From NCBI GenBank assembly GCA_030064795.1, contig JASJEI010000179.1, positions 1-13,593 on the forward strand: DNA of 13,593 nt, written 5' to 3'. Both the position numbers and the translations under genes were made by a program. This DNA comes from Pleurocapsa sp. MO_226.B13 (GTDB lineage Bacteria > Cyanobacteriota > Cyanobacteriia > Cyanobacteriales > Xenococcaceae). Under the pieces are notes generated by a model that was given only the letters and a program-made list of their open reading frames with translations, was not told the origin of the DNA and searched no databases. This document shows, one piece after another, positions 13,250 to 13,593 of this stretch. The stretch's first letter is position 1. Each line of letters begins with the position of its first letter.

Positions 13250-13593
13250 TGTTATAGGGATTCCTAGATACCAAGCCGATCTTAGCTTGCTCTGAAAACC
13301 AGATGCTTGAATCATCAAATTAATTCAACATTGCATCACGCAGTTGCGATCGCTGCTCCCGTTATCGACTTGCTTAAATGCAGCAGCCGTCATAGAAACC
13401 TGTTGACGAAGTGAATCAAATGTTTGCTCGTCCTGCTTCGCCAGAGCCGAATAATTACCGAACCCGCAAACGTTTGACAACAGGTAACTGTTGCGACCCG
13501 AAATCATAATCGCTTCGACCCGAAATAATGTCATTAACGGGCCCACATTATTTGAGAATAAAACTCGCTCAGACCCACATTAATTGAGAATAG
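13250..13593. other. non-coding right edge with phased repeats
   Basis: Upstream region of the UPF0175 gene. It holds a HIP1 site (about 13345), a hairpin CAACAG-GTAA-CTGTTG (13478-13493) and two sets of direct repeats listed next. The 73-codon minus-strand frame at 13325-13546 runs across the repeats and is not convincing as a gene. The window ends inside the repeat array. Confidence 0.5.
13494..13592 (+). repeat. two phased direct-repeat pairs (binding-site array)
   Basis: CGACCCGAAAT occurs at 13494-13504 and 13516-13526, exactly 22 bases apart (about two helical turns). CCCACATTATTTGAGAATA at 13542-13560 recurs as CCCACATTAATTGAGAATA at 13574-13592, 32 bases apart with one mismatch. A related copy, CCCTATTAATTGAGAATA, lies at 392-409, with a half copy at 382-390, in the same orientation. 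Spacing and repetition suggest a protein-binding array, perhaps the end of a large mobile element or a replication/partition site. The protein is unknown. Confidence 0.6.

Noticed and set aside
13325..13546. 73-codon minus-strand frame at the right edge
   Set aside because: It crosses the direct-repeat array, has no recognisable domain and no ribosome site.
1..13593. CRISPR array or CRISPR-associated transposon
   Set aside because: There are no regularly spaced repeats with unique spacers and no Cas12k, Cascade, TnsB, TnsC or TniQ-like gene. The edge repeats alone do not justify the call.
1..13593. tRNA or rRNA genes as integration sites
   Set aside because: I found no sequence with a convincing T-loop and acceptor stem. 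The GTTCGAG-like string near 2533 belongs to a simple hairpin.

Overview
The window looks like accessory DNA of a cyanobacterium. The octamer GCGATCGC (the HIP1 site) occurs many times, for example at 176, 657, 2898, 5993 and 6362. Heptamer tandem repeats of cyanobacterial type are present, and several predicted proteins resemble families I know mainly from cyanobacteria. Base composition is AT-rich. The content points to a chromosomal island or plasmid-like segment that has been rearranged repeatedly: a primase-like replication protein, a tyrosine recombinase, a possible ParB/KorB-like protein, two toxin-antitoxin-type modules, an insertion sequence, several palindromic elements and at least five broken genes.

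Layout. 1-785 has no gene but holds inverted repeats, including a nested 34-bp-arm structure at 471-620. 786-1805 (-) is an intact aldo/keto reductase. 1806-2287 is non-coding, with a pyrimidine-rich stretch and an array of TGTCATTA-like repeats. 2288-3160 is a graveyard: the C-terminal end of a GH13 alpha-amylase-type enzyme carrying a GC-rich hairpin-rich insertion, then a 275-bp element with 30-bp inverted ends, then a DUF5648-type fragment. 3418-5958 (-) holds a small unknown protein and a 719-residue archaeo-eukaryotic-primase-like protein. 6593-7183 (+) is 3-methyladenine DNA glycosylase I (tag).

7210-8058 (-) is a tightly coupled two-gene unit: a 66-residue protein followed with no gap by a putative ADP-ribosyltransferase-fold protein. 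A palindrome in its promoter region suggests an autoregulated toxin-antitoxin or defence module. A small cyanobacterial hypothetical (8138-8371, +) diverges from it. 8382-11176 (-) is a tyrosine recombinase gene split by a 1745-bp insertion sequence (8740-10484) with perfect 21-bp inverted ends and a 9-bp target duplication. Removing the element and one duplicate restores one open frame of about 346 codons. The transposase of this element itself carries an in-frame TGA.

11323-12706 (+) holds two overlapping small genes and a 266-residue protein of a cyanobacterial family that may bind DNA. 12776-12908 is a MITE-like element with four heptamer repeats. 12942-13249 (-) is a UPF0175/DUF3368 toxin-antitoxin pair whose PIN-type toxin is cut to 26 codons. 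The right edge (13494-13592) holds two sets of phased direct repeats that look like protein-binding sites; one motif recurs near the left edge (392-409).

The observations most worth following are the ADP-ribosyltransferase-like pair with its operator, the primase-like protein with a cysteine cluster and an unrecognised C-terminal domain, and the repeat arrays. None is shown by this sequence to be a working system.
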